This document shows, one piece after another, positions 38,757 through 47,763 of a stretch of DNA of 64,000 nt. The notes beneath the pieces are model-generated. The model was not told the origin of the DNA, ran no database searches, and saw nothing but the letters and a program-made list of their open reading frames with translations. The DNA is from Candidatus Nitrosocosmicus arcticus (GTDB lineage Archaea > Thermoproteota > Nitrososphaeria > Nitrososphaerales > Nitrososphaeraceae): the NCBI RefSeq assembly GCF_007826885.1, contig NZ_ML675578.1, positions 310,001 through 374,000 on the forward strand. Reading direction: 5' to 3'. Every line of letters starts with the position of its first letter. The first letter of the stretch is position 1. Both the position numbers and the translations under genes were made by a program.

Positions 38757-39914
38757 CCAGACATTTGCATTCCCTTATGAAAAAATGATTTAAGAATTTT
38801 TAAAACAAACTTGACTTATGTTAGTAAATTGATGTTATTTGTTTGTTCATCTGATAGTCATCACTGTCCTTTTATGGATACTTTGACTTTTAACTCTTTA
38901 GTCCTATTTAATAACTCACTACTACTAGATGCAATTGATTGGAATTACATTTCTGGCATACTAACATTAGGATAAGTAACGATATTGATCAGTCACGTCC
39001 AATCATATTACACATGTTGATATCATTACTGTCTGGTCATAATTAATTGATTATGACTGTTCAATTTGCTGCAAATCATTATGAGATTAAAAGAAGGTCA
39101 TTACACTACCATTTTTTAATGACTATGGGATTTATGTTTTCAGCTAGTAGAAAACCATACTTTCTGCAAATATCTGATTGGAGTTCAATTCCATTGACTA
39201 ATGCCTCCATTGTCTCTGATGTGAAGATTATTTTATTGATTGTTGATGAAGCTGGTTTAGGTTTGATCCTTTTTGAAAGTATCGTACATTGAGGATAATC
39301 TTTATTAAAAACTTTAGTATGCTGCAATTGACCTATAATGGTTCGTGTTGGTTATTACTTATGAATGAGGTTAAATTCTTTGCCACCGTTGATATGGATC
39401 AAAAGTCATCGATTTGATCCCGAACCATCGAGGAAGGGAAGTTTTATAATGCCGAAAAATCAATCAAAACCTTTAAACAAAATTTTGTAATCGAGCTATG
39501 ATTTCATCCAAAATTATTCATCGAATGGTGATATAGAATAAGAGACATTCTCAATCCTTAGTAAAAATAATATATTTGAACCTCATATAGGGACAGTATT
39601 CTGTTTTTTTTCTTCAAATTTAACATTCCCTTGTAAATGGACAGCTACTAATTATTCTCTTGTTTTTAGTCAGTGCCGGACTATTTGAGAACTTTATCAG
39701 AAAAATGAGTAAATGATCTATTGTATTCATTGGATTATTCGTTCATTGCGTTACTGAAATCATAAATAATGGCATGGACATTGGAATTACTGTCGCTTAG
39801 GGTTATCAAGTAGATTTTCTGTCTTAATATCTTTCTTACTATAAAGAATATTGTACATTTTTATAAGTAGTGAGTTATCAAACTCCTTTATTATATAATG
39901 CTATTACTTCTTGA
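38757..39914. other. Long gap with two doubtful opposing frames
   Basis: A minus frame (39106-39327, MQHTKVFNKDYPQCTILSKR and later RKYGFLLAENINPIVIKKW) and a plus frame (39047-39292) overlap; the minus one is the more protein-like, but no promoter is well placed. A perfect 8-base inverted repeat GGATCAAA...TTTGATCC (39396-39403 with 39413-39420) lies beyond. A TATA-like TTATTATATAA precedes the next gene. Confidence 0.35.
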
Positions 39915-40817
39915 ATGATAAAGATTTTATCATTAAATATGCTACTAATATTCTTAGTATTGGTTATAACGGGACCGACTGCACAAATGGTTTTTTATCA
40001 AAGCGTTGCGGCCCAAGGATCAAATAGTTACGAAAGTAGTAGCTCTAATTTTGATATAAATAGCATATTTAGTAACCTTCAAAATAGTTTTACCGATCCG
40101 CTGGGGCAAATAGACTTGGTTTTCCCCCCAGAAAGTACTGATTCTATGGTGCCTGTCAATCAACCCAGCTCTACTGATTCTATGGTGCCTGTCAATCAAC
40201 CCAGCTCTACTGATTCTATGGTGCCTGTCAATCAACCCAGCTCTACTGATTCTATGGTGCCTGTCAATCAACCCAGCTCTACTGATTCTATGGTGCCTGT
40301 CAATCAACCCAGCTCTACTGATTCTATGGTGCCTGTCAATCAACCCAGCTCTACTGATTCTATGGTGCCTGTCAATCAACCCAGCTCTACTGATTCTATG
40401 GTGCCTGTCAATCAACCCACTGACAAACCATCAACCACTGACAAACCATCAACCACTGACAAACCATCAACCACTGACAAACCATCAACCACTGACGAAT
40501 CAAGCTCCACTGATTCAACCGACTCGATAGCACCTCAGAGCGATAAATCCAAGGACGAACCATCAACCACTGACGAATCAAGCTCCACTGATTCAACCGA
40601 CTCGATAGCACCTCAGAGCGATAAATCCAAGGACGAATCAAGCTCCACTGATTCAACCGACTCGATAGCACCTCAGAGCGATAAATCCAAGGACGAACCA
40701 TCAACCACTGACGAATCAAGGTCCATAGACAAACCCTCAATTGCAGCAGCTGAAAAACCGGTAGGTATTACAAAGATAATATCTCCAACCAATACAAATC
40801 CTACAATTGGGGGCTAA
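39915..40817 (+). CDS. Secreted repeat protein rich in Ser, Thr, Asp, Pro
   Basis: The 300-residue protein has a signal peptide or anchor (LSLNMLLIFLVLVITGPTA) and a short unique part to about residue 72. Residues 73-168 are eight copies of a 12-residue unit (SSTDSMVPVNQP), then four of a 6-residue unit (TDKPST) and three of a 20-residue unit (DESSSTDSTDSIAPQSDKSK). The rest is a short tail ending NTNPTIGG. The repeats are disordered, acidic and hydroxyl-rich, like stalks or linkers of surface proteins that may be O-glycosylated. The repeats are nearly perfect in DNA, so copy number may vary between strains. No cell-wall anchor motif is seen. Confidence 0.85.
   Translation: MIKILSLNMLLIFLVLVITGPTAQMVFYQSVAAQGSNSYESSSSNFDINSIFSNLQNSFTDPLGQIDLVFPPESTDSMVPVNQPSSTDSMVPVNQPSSTDSMVPVNQPSSTDSMVPVNQPSSTDSMVPVNQPSSTDSMVPVNQPSSTDSMVPVNQPSSTDSMVPVNQPTDKPSTTDKPSTTDKPSTTDKPSTTDESSSTDSTDSIAPQSDKSKDEPSTTDESSSTDSTDSIAPQSDKSKDESSSTDSTDSIAPQSDKSKDEPSTTDESRSIDKPSIAAAEKPVGITKIISPTNTNPTIGG
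40131..40418 (+). repeat. Tandem 36-bp repeat, eight copies
   Basis: Eight direct repeats of a 36-base unit, identical except that copy 1 starts GAAAGTACTG instead of AGCTCTACTG. The unit contains ATTCTATGGTGCCTGTCAAT. Since 36 is a multiple of three, expansion keeps the frame. Confidence 0.97.
40419..40490 (+). repeat. Tandem 18-bp repeat, four copies
   Basis: Four identical copies of an 18-base unit (ACTGACAAACCATCAACC) encode T-D-K-P-S-T and directly follow the 36-bp array. Confidence 0.95.
40494..40691 (+). repeat. 60-bp repeat, three copies with an 18-bp insert
   Basis: Three copies of a 60-base unit starting GACGAATCAAGCTCCACTGA lie at 40494-40553, 40572-40631 and 40632-40691. An 18-base insert (GACGAACCATCAACCACT) lies between the first two, and the same insert follows the third. 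This layout suggests a larger duplication. Confidence 0.93.
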
Positions 40818-40864
40818 CCCCTAGAATCAGAGGGTTACGATAGCCTAGAATTACACTTTTTTTT
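40815..40864 (+). terminator. Hairpin plus T8 terminator after the repeat gene
   Basis: TAACCC (40815-40820) pairs with GGGTTA (40832-40837) and a T8 run follows at 40857-40864, 20 bases later. Confidence 0.5.
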
Positions 40865-41227
40865 ATCTTCCATCTATCGTTTAAGACTTATACGAAAATA
40901 GGCTCTGGAATCCTATGAGAAATTCCACATTTTTAAAAATTGAACAATCAGTACAAACTTCTGACTTGAAGGTTATCATTTAGTATTTATATCGATTTAT
41001 AGTTCCTTTTTTGAAAATGTCTCAAGCATTTTGGCCTATCCTAATATTTCATATTATATCACTCAAACCTGACAAGATAGATAGAAATTGAATATGGAAA
41101 AGATTGATGCGATGTTAGATACCTTTTTTGTGAATTAAATTAAATGAGAAAATATCAGTGGGAGCGCACGAGTCATGTAAATAGTTTCAGCATTGGTATT
41201 TAATTAATACCATTAAGTTTAGAGAAT
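40865..41227. other. Gene-free stretch
   Basis: No gene or repeat is recognised before the UBP zinc-finger gene. Confidence 0.4.
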
Positions 41228-41506
41228 ATGCCTAAAAAGGATCAGCAGGATCAGTGTGAGCATATTTCGCAGGCCGATTTGGAAAAGTCAGGGAATACAG
41301 AGGGTTGCGAAGAATGTGAAAAAACCGGTTCTGATTGGGTACATTTGAGACTCTGTCTAACATGTGGTCATGTTGGATGCTGCGACGCTTCGAGAAATAA
41401 ACACGGCACAAAGCATTTCAAGAATACTATGCATCCTGCAATAAGATCATTTGAACCAGGAGAATCATGGAAGTGGTGTTTTGTAGATGAGATTTTTGTT
41501 GAATGA
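41228..41506 (+). CDS. UBP-type zinc-finger protein
   Basis: The 92-residue protein is a single zf-UBP domain: CEHI near the start, CEECEKTGSDWVHLRLCLTC, HVGCCDASRNKHGTKHF, and a final WKWCFVDEIF. In eukaryotes this fold binds the ubiquitin C-terminus; stand-alone prokaryotic versions are common and have no settled role. The gene lies alone with an ATGA overlap into a short downstream frame. Zinc-binding residues of the family are all present. Confidence 0.87.
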   Translation: MPKKDQQDQCEHISQADLEKSGNTEGCEECEKTGSDWVHLRLCLTCGHVGCCDASRNKHGTKHFKNTMHPAIRSFEPGESWKWCFVDEIFVE

Positions 41507-41709
41507 TGTTTCAATTACAAGATAGAAGAAGCGATCATATTGACGAAATTCATAAAATATTTTCTGAAGTTATACTCCTAAAAACTAAAAAGAGGGTATT
41601 TCTTAATCGCCCGATCTTGATGAATTTTTGCCAATGTCCATGTTATAATGGATTAGATTGTTTCTGCATTCTCCTTGACTCAATCCGTTACCTGCACCAA
41701 ATATTTTAA
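41503..41709 (+). CDS. Doubtful frame coupled to the UBP finger, 68 residues
   Basis: This frame starts MMFQLQDRRSDHIDEIHKIF within an ATGA overlap and contains a cysteine cluster (FCQCPCYNGLDCFC). The overlap suggests coupling, but the C-terminal third is not protein-like. It may be a real small protein or a chance frame. Confidence 0.3.
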   Translation: MMFQLQDRRSDHIDEIHKIFSEVILLKTKKRVFLNRPILMNFCQCPCYNGLDCFCILLDSIRYLHQIF

Positions 41710-41988
41710 TAAACCCATCTTTGATAAATGGGTCAACAGTTTTTACTGGGTTCTCTGCCTTCCTCGCCAGACATATGAGAATGATTGAATTTGTGATTAA
41801 TGTGAGGCGTTTAGGCCTTTGATTTAGTTGTTGATTTCTGTCATTTCATTTAAAAGTTAATTACTTTTAATTTCATATTTTTGTTATTCATAAAAATGAT
41901 CTTGTTCCTATAACCTATCTTTAAAAATTGAACTGTTTGATGAGCTCTTACCAATAGCATATGTTCCATAACGTTACTATTCTGACTC

Positions 41989-43209
41989 TCATGATTTAGA
42001 ATCGTCTGGAGACTCTGACTCTGAATTGACATCATTTTTTCTTTCTGCCAGTTTTAATCCTAACTTTATCAAATAAGGCGCTAAGAACGTGGAAATCAGA
42101 GTGATAGTTCCTATAATTGGTAATATAAAGGAACTCACTACTCCGATGTCTATTCCACCCTTTGCTACAATTAATGACATCTCTCCGCCTCTTGATGACG
42201 AGAGACTTATACCAGTCTGCATAGCAGTAAGTTTGCTAAATCCTTGATATCTGGAGGTTAGGAATACGATAGCGAATTTTACGACTGAAGTGACGCCTAC
42301 AAGCAATAGTGCGGGAATTATGAATACAGGTATCAGATTGATATCCATTAGTGCCCCTACTGAAACGAAAAATAAAGCGACGAACATATCTCTGATGGGT
42401 GTTGTCAGGATGCTTGTAACAGCATGTGATTTTGATTCAGCTATTAATACGCCTGCAAAAAAAGCCCCAACCGCTACTGAAATTCCAAGCAAATTTGAAA
42501 CGTATGCAAACCCAAATGCTAAACCCAGTACAGCCACTACCAAAACGTCACTCTGATTTGTCCTTGCAACAAAATCGACCAAACGTGGAATTGTTCTCGA
42601 ACCAATTATCAAAACTCCAGCAATAAATACTATAGTTATCCCTATAGGGATTAGGATTTCTACAATCGATATATTTCCTGTTACCGTCGTTGATTGCAAT
42701 AAGGCAAAAATAGATAGTATTATTATGTCCTCGATTATCAGAATTCCTAGAGTAAGGTATGAAGCTTCCTCTCTTAGGATTTTTAATTCTTCTAATACCT
42801 TCATTATCACCACTGTGCTAGAAACCGATAACGCTACTGCCATAAACAGACTATCATAGAAAGACATGTTTAGCGCCTGGCCCACAAAGAACCCTGCAAT
42901 CAGTGTTCCAGCTTGTTCTGCTACCGTGATGATTGTGGCTCTCTTACCTATCTTCTTTAGATTTCGAATTGGGAATTCCATGCCGACTGTAAATAACAGT
43001 AAAATTATTCCAATTTCTGCAAACAAGTTTAAAACTTCTACATTACTTATAAAACTGAAAGGGGGCGTATGTGGTCCTATAATTATACCTGCCCCTATAT
43101 ATCCCAAAATTAGTGGCTGCTTCAACTTATATGAAATAATCGTCATTACCGCTGCGATTATCATTATTGTCGCAAAATCTTGTAAAATTTGGGTTATTTC
43201 TATAGCCAT
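41989..43209 (-). CDS. Kef/CPA2-type cation:proton antiporter
   Basis: The 406-residue membrane protein has about 12 transmembrane helices and the CPA2 family order: LKQPLILGYIGAGIIIGPHT, GIILLLFTVGMEF, ALSVSSTVVIMKVLEEL and GVLIAESKSHAVT, with the LFFVSVGALMDI segment before the last helices. It exchanges K+ or Na+ for protons. No TrkA-N regulatory domain is attached; the C-terminal tail is acidic and short (NSESESPDDSKS). The start is the ATG at 43209 with an AT-rich TATATATTATAT upstream (43216-43232). Confidence 0.9.
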   Translation of the reverse strand: MAIEITQILQDFATIMIIAAVMTIISYKLKQPLILGYIGAGIIIGPHTPPFSFISNVEVLNLFAEIGIILLLFTVGMEFPIRNLKKIGKRATIITVAEQAGTLIAGFFVGQALNMSFYDSLFMAVALSVSSTVVIMKVLEELKILREEASYLTLGILIIEDIIILSIFALLQSTTVTGNISIVEILIPIGITIVFIAGVLIIGSRTIPRLVDFVARTNQSDVLVVAVLGLAFGFAYVSNLLGISVAVGAFFAGVLIAESKSHAVTSILTTPIRDMFVALFFVSVGALMDINLIPVFIIPALLLVGVTSVVKFAIVFLTSRYQGFSKLTAMQTGISLSSSRGGEMSLIVAKGGIDIGVVSSFILPIIGTITLISTFLAPYLIKLGLKLAERKNDVNSESESPDDSKS

Positions 43210-43422
43210 AATAAAAATTAATATATATATTATATAAATAATTGTAATTGTTTACTTGATATTCTGTTAAAAGAGGTGTAAAAAAGGAATAATCTGGACA
43301 ACGAGAATTGGTAAAGGTTATAAAATACTACTTCTCTCTACCGTCTATTATGGGGTAGATTCGACCACTTTAGTTCAAATTGTCTTAATACATTCTATAC
43401 TCACATTAACTGGTAAACTTGG

Positions 43423-43887
43423 TCATAATTTATTAAAATCCCATGTTGAAAAAAATCTTGGAGAAATTTCTACTAGAACATGATTTCCTTCTTTAGCACT
43501 TTCAAGAATCATTGTGGCTATAGGATGTTCAAGAGTGTTGAGGTATTTTATTACTATTTTCTTAATTAATGGCATTGTTTTGTTAGAGTCTCCTATCACC
43601 TCAACATTTCCTTTACCTTTAATGCCTTTATATGGAAATGTCTCATCGTCTATGGAGAAATAAATGACATTTCTTTTTTTTAAGTTTTGTATTTTTTTGG
43701 AATTTCTTGGAGTTACTACTAGGAGTTTCTGACGCTCCTTATCGTAGTCGAACCAGATTGGTTGTATATTTGGATCTCCTTTTTCGTCTATCGTTGCTAA
43801 TTGCAGGTTTAATTTATTCTCTAAAAACTTTTCAACTTCGTCCATATTCATTTTAGTAGTTGGCGTTATTGCACCAATTATGTTCAT
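43423..43887 (-). CDS. PPOX-class flavin or F420-binding protein
   Basis: The 154-residue protein has the split-barrel order of the pyridoxamine-5'-phosphate-oxidase-like family: LQLATIDEKGDPNIQPIWFD, LLVVTPRNSKKIQNLKKR, VIYFSIDDETFPYKGIKGKG and a terminal STWDF. In archaea such proteins often bind F420 or FMN and reduce small substrates. The dimer interface helix is present. Which cofactor is used cannot be told. It is alone between the Kef and FxLYD genes. Confidence 0.82.
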   Translation of the reverse strand: MNIIGAITPTTKMNMDEVEKFLENKLNLQLATIDEKGDPNIQPIWFDYDKERQKLLVVTPRNSKKIQNLKKRNVIYFSIDDETFPYKGIKGKGNVEVIGDSNKTMPLIKKIVIKYLNTLEHPIATMILESAKEGNHVLVEISPRFFSTWDFNKL

Positions 43888-44044
43888 GAAAACCTGACCA
43901 AATTAGTTAATTTAAGCATTTAAAATTTAATTCTAGATAGCGACACAGAGTTTTTCCCAATGAAAAATAATTGGGAATTACAATAATAAATTGCTGCACA
44001 AGAGTGTGATCTAAATTCAATTATTCAATCTTTATTAATCCTGG

Positions 44045-44458
44045 TTAGGGGATCTTTTCTCCTTCCGCAGTTATTTTATAATGGTCGACATTATTCGCGC
44101 TAACGAAAAAATCGAAATCTCTTTCATATCCTGGTTTAAAAGTCGATGAAGCGGGGGTAATGAATCTGCTGGTTTCGGAAACTGTGCTGTTATTAGAATC
44201 AAATAGTTCCACCAACACTTTTACATCCCTAGCATCGAAAGTCGAATTATTGATAGCGGTGCCTTTAACAGATATTAATCCAGTAGGACTTTCCCCCACT
44301 TCCATTTCTTTAAGCCCAAGATTAATTATTGTGCTAGAAAGTGAATTTACCATACCTTGTTCTTGCGAGTTAACTGGGTTCACTGATAAATTTACTAGAA
44401 ATATGATGGCTAAAAGAACATTTAGTATCAAAATGAAGGAATTTATTACTATATTCAC
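44045..44458 (-). CDS. Secreted FxLYD-like protein, second copy
   Basis: The 137-residue protein has a signal peptide (IVINSFILILNVLLAIIFLV) and a beta-rich domain. GLISVKGTAINNSTFDARDV, LVELFDSNNSTVSE and FKPGYERDFDFFVSANNVDH show the same order as in the protein at 2030-2461. Two N-glycosylation sites fall in the domain. Probably attached outside the membrane. Function unknown. Confidence 0.62.
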   Translation of the reverse strand: MNIVINSFILILNVLLAIIFLVNLSVNPVNSQEQGMVNSLSSTIINLGLKEMEVGESPTGLISVKGTAINNSTFDARDVKVLVELFDSNNSTVSETSRFITPASSTFKPGYERDFDFFVSANNVDHYKITAEGEKIP

Positions 44459-44762
44459 TCTTTTTCCTCTCCCTGCTTAATATTTCATACCGTACCCCAG
44501 ATATGAATTGTTATCCGAAAGGTATAGTCATATTTACATGACAAAACTTGTAGTTTTTATATTAGAGTCTGAGAATGAGTTAATCGTGCAGTAACTGAAT
44601 CTATGATTGTGAAAAGTACAACTATTATACATGAATATTGAGATTTGATTTATTCGATAAATGAGCAATTGTCTACCTATTGTAAGAATTACTCTGAATT
44701 GGTTTTTGCTTGCTTCTGAAAACACAGTAGGACTGGAGAGATCCTTAGGAATTGTATTTCAC
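44459..44762. other. Gene-free stretch
   Basis: A 63-codon minus frame (44534-44725) and a plus frame (44661-44885) overlap one another; neither looks like protein. Confidence 0.35.
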
Positions 44763-45056
44763 TTAGACTCGGTTTCCGTCTTCTACTTCGATAATTTGGT
44801 CGTCTGGATATTTTACCACCTTAATATTACAATGCTTGCACTCGTAGTACTGAATGTCATGCCTATGACTAATAGATCCGTTTAACCATATCATCATATT
44901 CCCGCATCTTAAACAAGACATAGTCATAAACATGTGTGACAAATCTGTGATATTAAATTCTTTTGATCTTTTCCAAATTTCGATTAGAGCCTCGTATAAA
45001 CTAATATTTGTAAATCGCATCAATCTGTCACTAAAGGCAATTCGCTGTTTGTACAA
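44763..45056 (-). CDS. Zinc-ribbon protein, 97 residues
   Basis: The protein has an N-terminal helical part (RLMRFTNISLYEALIEIWKR) and a C-terminal ribbon with CLRCG (residues about 49-52) and CKHCN (about 73-76). It is divergent to the CbtB gene (32-base gap). The second part ends with VVKYPDDQIIEVEDG. Role unknown. Confidence 0.6.
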   Translation of the reverse strand: MYKQRIAFSDRLMRFTNISLYEALIEIWKRSKEFNITDLSHMFMTMSCLRCGNMMIWLNGSISHRHDIQYYECKHCNIKVVKYPDDQIIEVEDGNRV

Positions 45057-45060
45057 TCAT

Positions 45061-45070
45061 TTATATAATA
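45061..45070 (+). promoter_or_regulatory. TATA box of the CbtB gene
   Basis: TTATATAATA ends 18 bases before the ATG at 45089. It gives a leader of only a few bases at normal archaeal spacing. Confidence 0.5.
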
Positions 45071-45088
45071 AGGATAAATGGTTAAATT

Positions 45089-45307
45089 ATGAGTTTATAT
45101 CCCGAGCTTAGAGTTATGAACAGTGACAATGTACCAAAACTAGCAATTGGTATCTTAGCCGTTATAGCAATTTTTAGTATTTATGTAGTAGGATATGAGC
45201 AAGGACAGCTTTTTAGCATGGTACAAGGAAGCACAGCTTTTGACACAATGTGGTTTCATGAGTTTACTCATGATGTAAGACACGCTGCCGGTTTTCCATG
45301 TCATTAA
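45089..45307 (+). CDS. cbtB: CbtB-type cobalt transporter small subunit
   Basis: The 72-residue protein has one transmembrane helix (LAIGILAVIAIFSIYVVGYE) and the family end MWFHEFTHDVRHAAGFPCH, whose histidines and cysteine bind metal ion. CbtB normally works with CbtA, a larger polytopic subunit, in B12-linked cobalt uptake. No CbtA gene is adjacent here; the next gene is inositol-1-phosphate synthase. Thaumarchaea make B12, so cobalt import fits. Start ATG with a TATA box nearby. Confidence 0.82.
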   Translation: MSLYPELRVMNSDNVPKLAIGILAVIAIFSIYVVGYEQGQLFSMVQGSTAFDTMWFHEFTHDVRHAAGFPCH

Positions 45308-45510
45308 CATCCTCTAATTCTTTTCTTTTTAGTCTGGTATTCTCATAGGCAAAGATGTATTTCGTCTATTTTTAAAAGCGATTACTGAGATATCCGCTAA
45401 ATTCTGACTTTTTTTAGGATATAGTATAGTATCCTATTTCATTATCTTTTAACCAGTATTTGTACGTTGTAAAATTTATATTAAAATTGTATATCATAGA
45501 GATCGTAACC

Positions 45511-46584
45511 ATGGGTAAAAAAATAAATGTTGCAATTGCCGGTGTAGGAAATTGCGCTTCTGCTCTCGTTCAAGGAATTCACTATTATAATTCTAATTCA
45601 TCCTCAAAGGAGTCTGTCGGGCTTACGTCATTTAACCTTGGTGGCTATGAGCCAGGAGATATTAATTTTGTTGCTGCGTTTGATATTGCCGAATCAAAAG
45701 TGGGAAAGGACATTTCTGAAGCTATCATCTCATCACCAAACAATGCCTTGCAAATTGTTGATGTTCCTCCTATTGGAATTAAAGTTCAAAAGGGTAACGT
45801 GCTGGATGGAGCAGGAAAGCATTTTTCAGAAGTAGTAAAACTTTCTGATGATACGAATGTCGATGTTTACAATACACTTAAAGAAACACATACTGATATA
45901 TTGATTAATTATTTGCCTGTTGGCAGTAGAGAAGCTAGCAAATATTATGCCGAAAAATGCCTTGATGCAGGTGTTTGTTTTATTAATGCAATTCCTGTTT
46001 TCATATCGTCGGATTCTGCTTGGCAAAAACGCTTCGTTGAAAAAAATGTTCCATGTGCGGGAGATGATGTAATGAGCCAAATGGGGGCTACTGTAGTACA
46101 CAAGACATTGGCAAAGTTGTGGGTGGACAGAGGGGTAACGATTGATGAGACATATCAGCTAAATATTGGTGGGGATATGGATTTCTACAATATGTTAGAT
46201 GAAGACCGATTGGAGGACAAGAGAGTTAGCAAGACTTCAGCGGTACAGGCTATGATACCATATGATGTGCCGATGAGGATAGGTCCATCTGATTACGTTA
46301 ACTTTCTTCGTAACGATAAAGTTTGCTATATTTACATGAAAGGTAGATTTTTTGGAAAAGTACCTTTAGAATTAGACGTAAAATTACGTGTCCCCGATGC
46401 ATATAACAGTTCAGGTGTAATGATTGATGCAATTAGAGGAGCCAAGATCGCACTTGATAGAAACATTTCTGGACCTTTAGAGAGCATCTCCGCATATTGT
46501 TTTAAACACCCTCCAGTTCAAATGTCATACTCAACCGCGAAATCGAGTTTCATTGATTTCATCGATGGAAAAAAGGAACGATAG
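45511..46584 (+). CDS. ino1: Inositol-1-phosphate synthase
   Basis: The 357-residue enzyme converts glucose 6-phosphate to myo-inositol 1-phosphate using NAD+, feeding archaetidylinositol lipids or compatible solutes. MGKKINVAIAGVGNCASALV carries the NAD-binding GxGxxxxA motif, and DETYQLNIGGDMDFYNMLDE, KTSAVQAMIP and MKGRFFGKVPLELDVKL are the family blocks near the active site. The ATG at 45511 was taken because the motif follows directly; an upstream TTG (45460) would add 17 unlikely residues. It is convergent with the PhoU-like gene. Confidence 0.9.
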   Translation: MGKKINVAIAGVGNCASALVQGIHYYNSNSSSKESVGLTSFNLGGYEPGDINFVAAFDIAESKVGKDISEAIISSPNNALQIVDVPPIGIKVQKGNVLDGAGKHFSEVVKLSDDTNVDVYNTLKETHTDILINYLPVGSREASKYYAEKCLDAGVCFINAIPVFISSDSAWQKRFVEKNVPCAGDDVMSQMGATVVHKTLAKLWVDRGVTIDETYQLNIGGDMDFYNMLDEDRLEDKRVSKTSAVQAMIPYDVPMRIGPSDYVNFLRNDKVCYIYMKGRFFGKVPLELDVKLRVPDAYNSSGVMIDAIRGAKIALDRNISGPLESISAYCFKHPPVQMSYSTAKSSFIDFIDGKKER

Positions 46585-46631
46585 GCTAGCGTTTACTATC
46601 CACGACCTAATAACCACATTGATTTTAAGAC

Positions 46632-47693
46632 TTATTTTAGCATATATGTTGGCTTTGCTAAATCAGTTATATCAATCCAACATTGCGCAATCTTATCAAG
46701 ACAAGAGATGCTGTTTATCATTGCAATAGAATATGTATCATTTATTACAGTCTCTTTATTAGAAGTTATATGCTTTTTTAATTCTGAAATTGATTCTTTA
46801 AATTCTTCATAGTTTTCATTTACCTTAAACGCCTTATCCCTGCTAGTACTTGTAAAAGCTTCGATGGAATAGTGCTGCATTTCTTCGAGCGAATAACCAA
46901 TTTTTCTAATCATGTCGGCGATCTGCTTTTTTTCCTTAAGTTCAGACAGGTAAGATATTAATTCTGCTATTAAATCTCCGGCAGTTTCTAGATAATTAGC
47001 TGCTATCCTGTAATCAAGCATATCAATATTGCTTAGATTCAGGCTACTCGCAAGTTTCTTGTTCATAATCGCTGTTCTTATTACTCTGACTAGAAGGAAA
47101 TACTGTCTGTCTATTTCATCGTCTCTGCTATGAATTTTTTTCTTTAAGTCGCTTCCAAAACCTTCACTAAGTGAATGAATTGTTTCCTTGAACATTCCTG
47201 CTATGATTGAATTCATCATACTCAATATTTTCTCGATGTTTAAAGTTTTTGCATCAATTAAGAATTGAAGATGTATATTGTAGCTATTCTCATCAACAAT
47301 TTCTAATCCAATTAATTTTCTGGTAGCCCTTTTTATTGTTTCACTGTCTTCAAATGATATTTGATTCTTCGAGTGTATGTTTATCATGTTATACCCTAGC
47401 AGATAAGCGCCAAAAATTTTATTTAAAAGGATTTTTATTAATTTATCTTTGATCTCTGCCTGATCAGCAATATCATTTTTTGATTGTTGGTTTCCATCCT
47501 CCTGTCCATATTCAAATTCTATTCTTATTTCTTCATCCTGGTAGTTAGTATAAATTGAAACGGTGTTGTCGAGATTAGTTTCTATGGTTATGCTCTTTCC
47601 TTTACCTAGAGAATTTTTCTTTATCCAATCATTTGGAAGGGATATTAGAATACTACTGCCGATTTGTTGCAATATTCGAGTATAAATTGTCAT
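46632..47693 (-). CDS. AbrB-PhoU type regulator
   Basis: The 353-residue protein joins an N-terminal SpoVT/AbrB-like domain (YTRILQQIGSSILISLPNDW) to two PhoU-like helical repeats (residues about 130-345; for example KIHSRDDEIDRQYFLLVRVI and DYRIAANYLETAGDLIAELI). PhoU proteins bind metal clusters and modulate phosphate uptake; AbrB fusions are the archaeal form and may bind DNA. The E/D-x3-D metal pattern is present in both repeats. It is divergent from the CoA operon by 70 bases. Confidence 0.85.
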   Translation of the reverse strand: MTIYTRILQQIGSSILISLPNDWIKKNSLGKGKSITIETNLDNTVSIYTNYQDEEIRIEFEYGQEDGNQQSKNDIADQAEIKDKLIKILLNKIFGAYLLGYNMINIHSKNQISFEDSETIKRATRKLIGLEIVDENSYNIHLQFLIDAKTLNIEKILSMMNSIIAGMFKETIHSLSEGFGSDLKKKIHSRDDEIDRQYFLLVRVIRTAIMNKKLASSLNLSNIDMLDYRIAANYLETAGDLIAELISYLSELKEKKQIADMIRKIGYSLEEMQHYSIEAFTSTSRDKAFKVNENYEEFKESISELKKHITSNKETVINDTYSIAMINSISCLDKIAQCWIDITDLAKPTYMLK

Positions 47694-47763
47694 AATTTGT
47701 ATATATCAATTTAAATAAATTATACTATATTTTTATATTTACTTTTGAATTTAATAGACTGTA

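Noticed and set aside
39047-39292. Plus-strand 81-codon frame
   Set aside because: It overlaps a more plausible minus frame and has a hydrophobic, unstructured composition; neither is firm.
40131-40418. CRISPR-like array
   Set aside because: The 36-base units are directly adjacent with no spacers and are translated in the plus frame.
40020-40740. Long minus-strand frames with perfect repeats
   Set aside because: They are shadows of the plus-strand repeat gene: units of 36, 18 and 60 bases keep any stop-free frame open.
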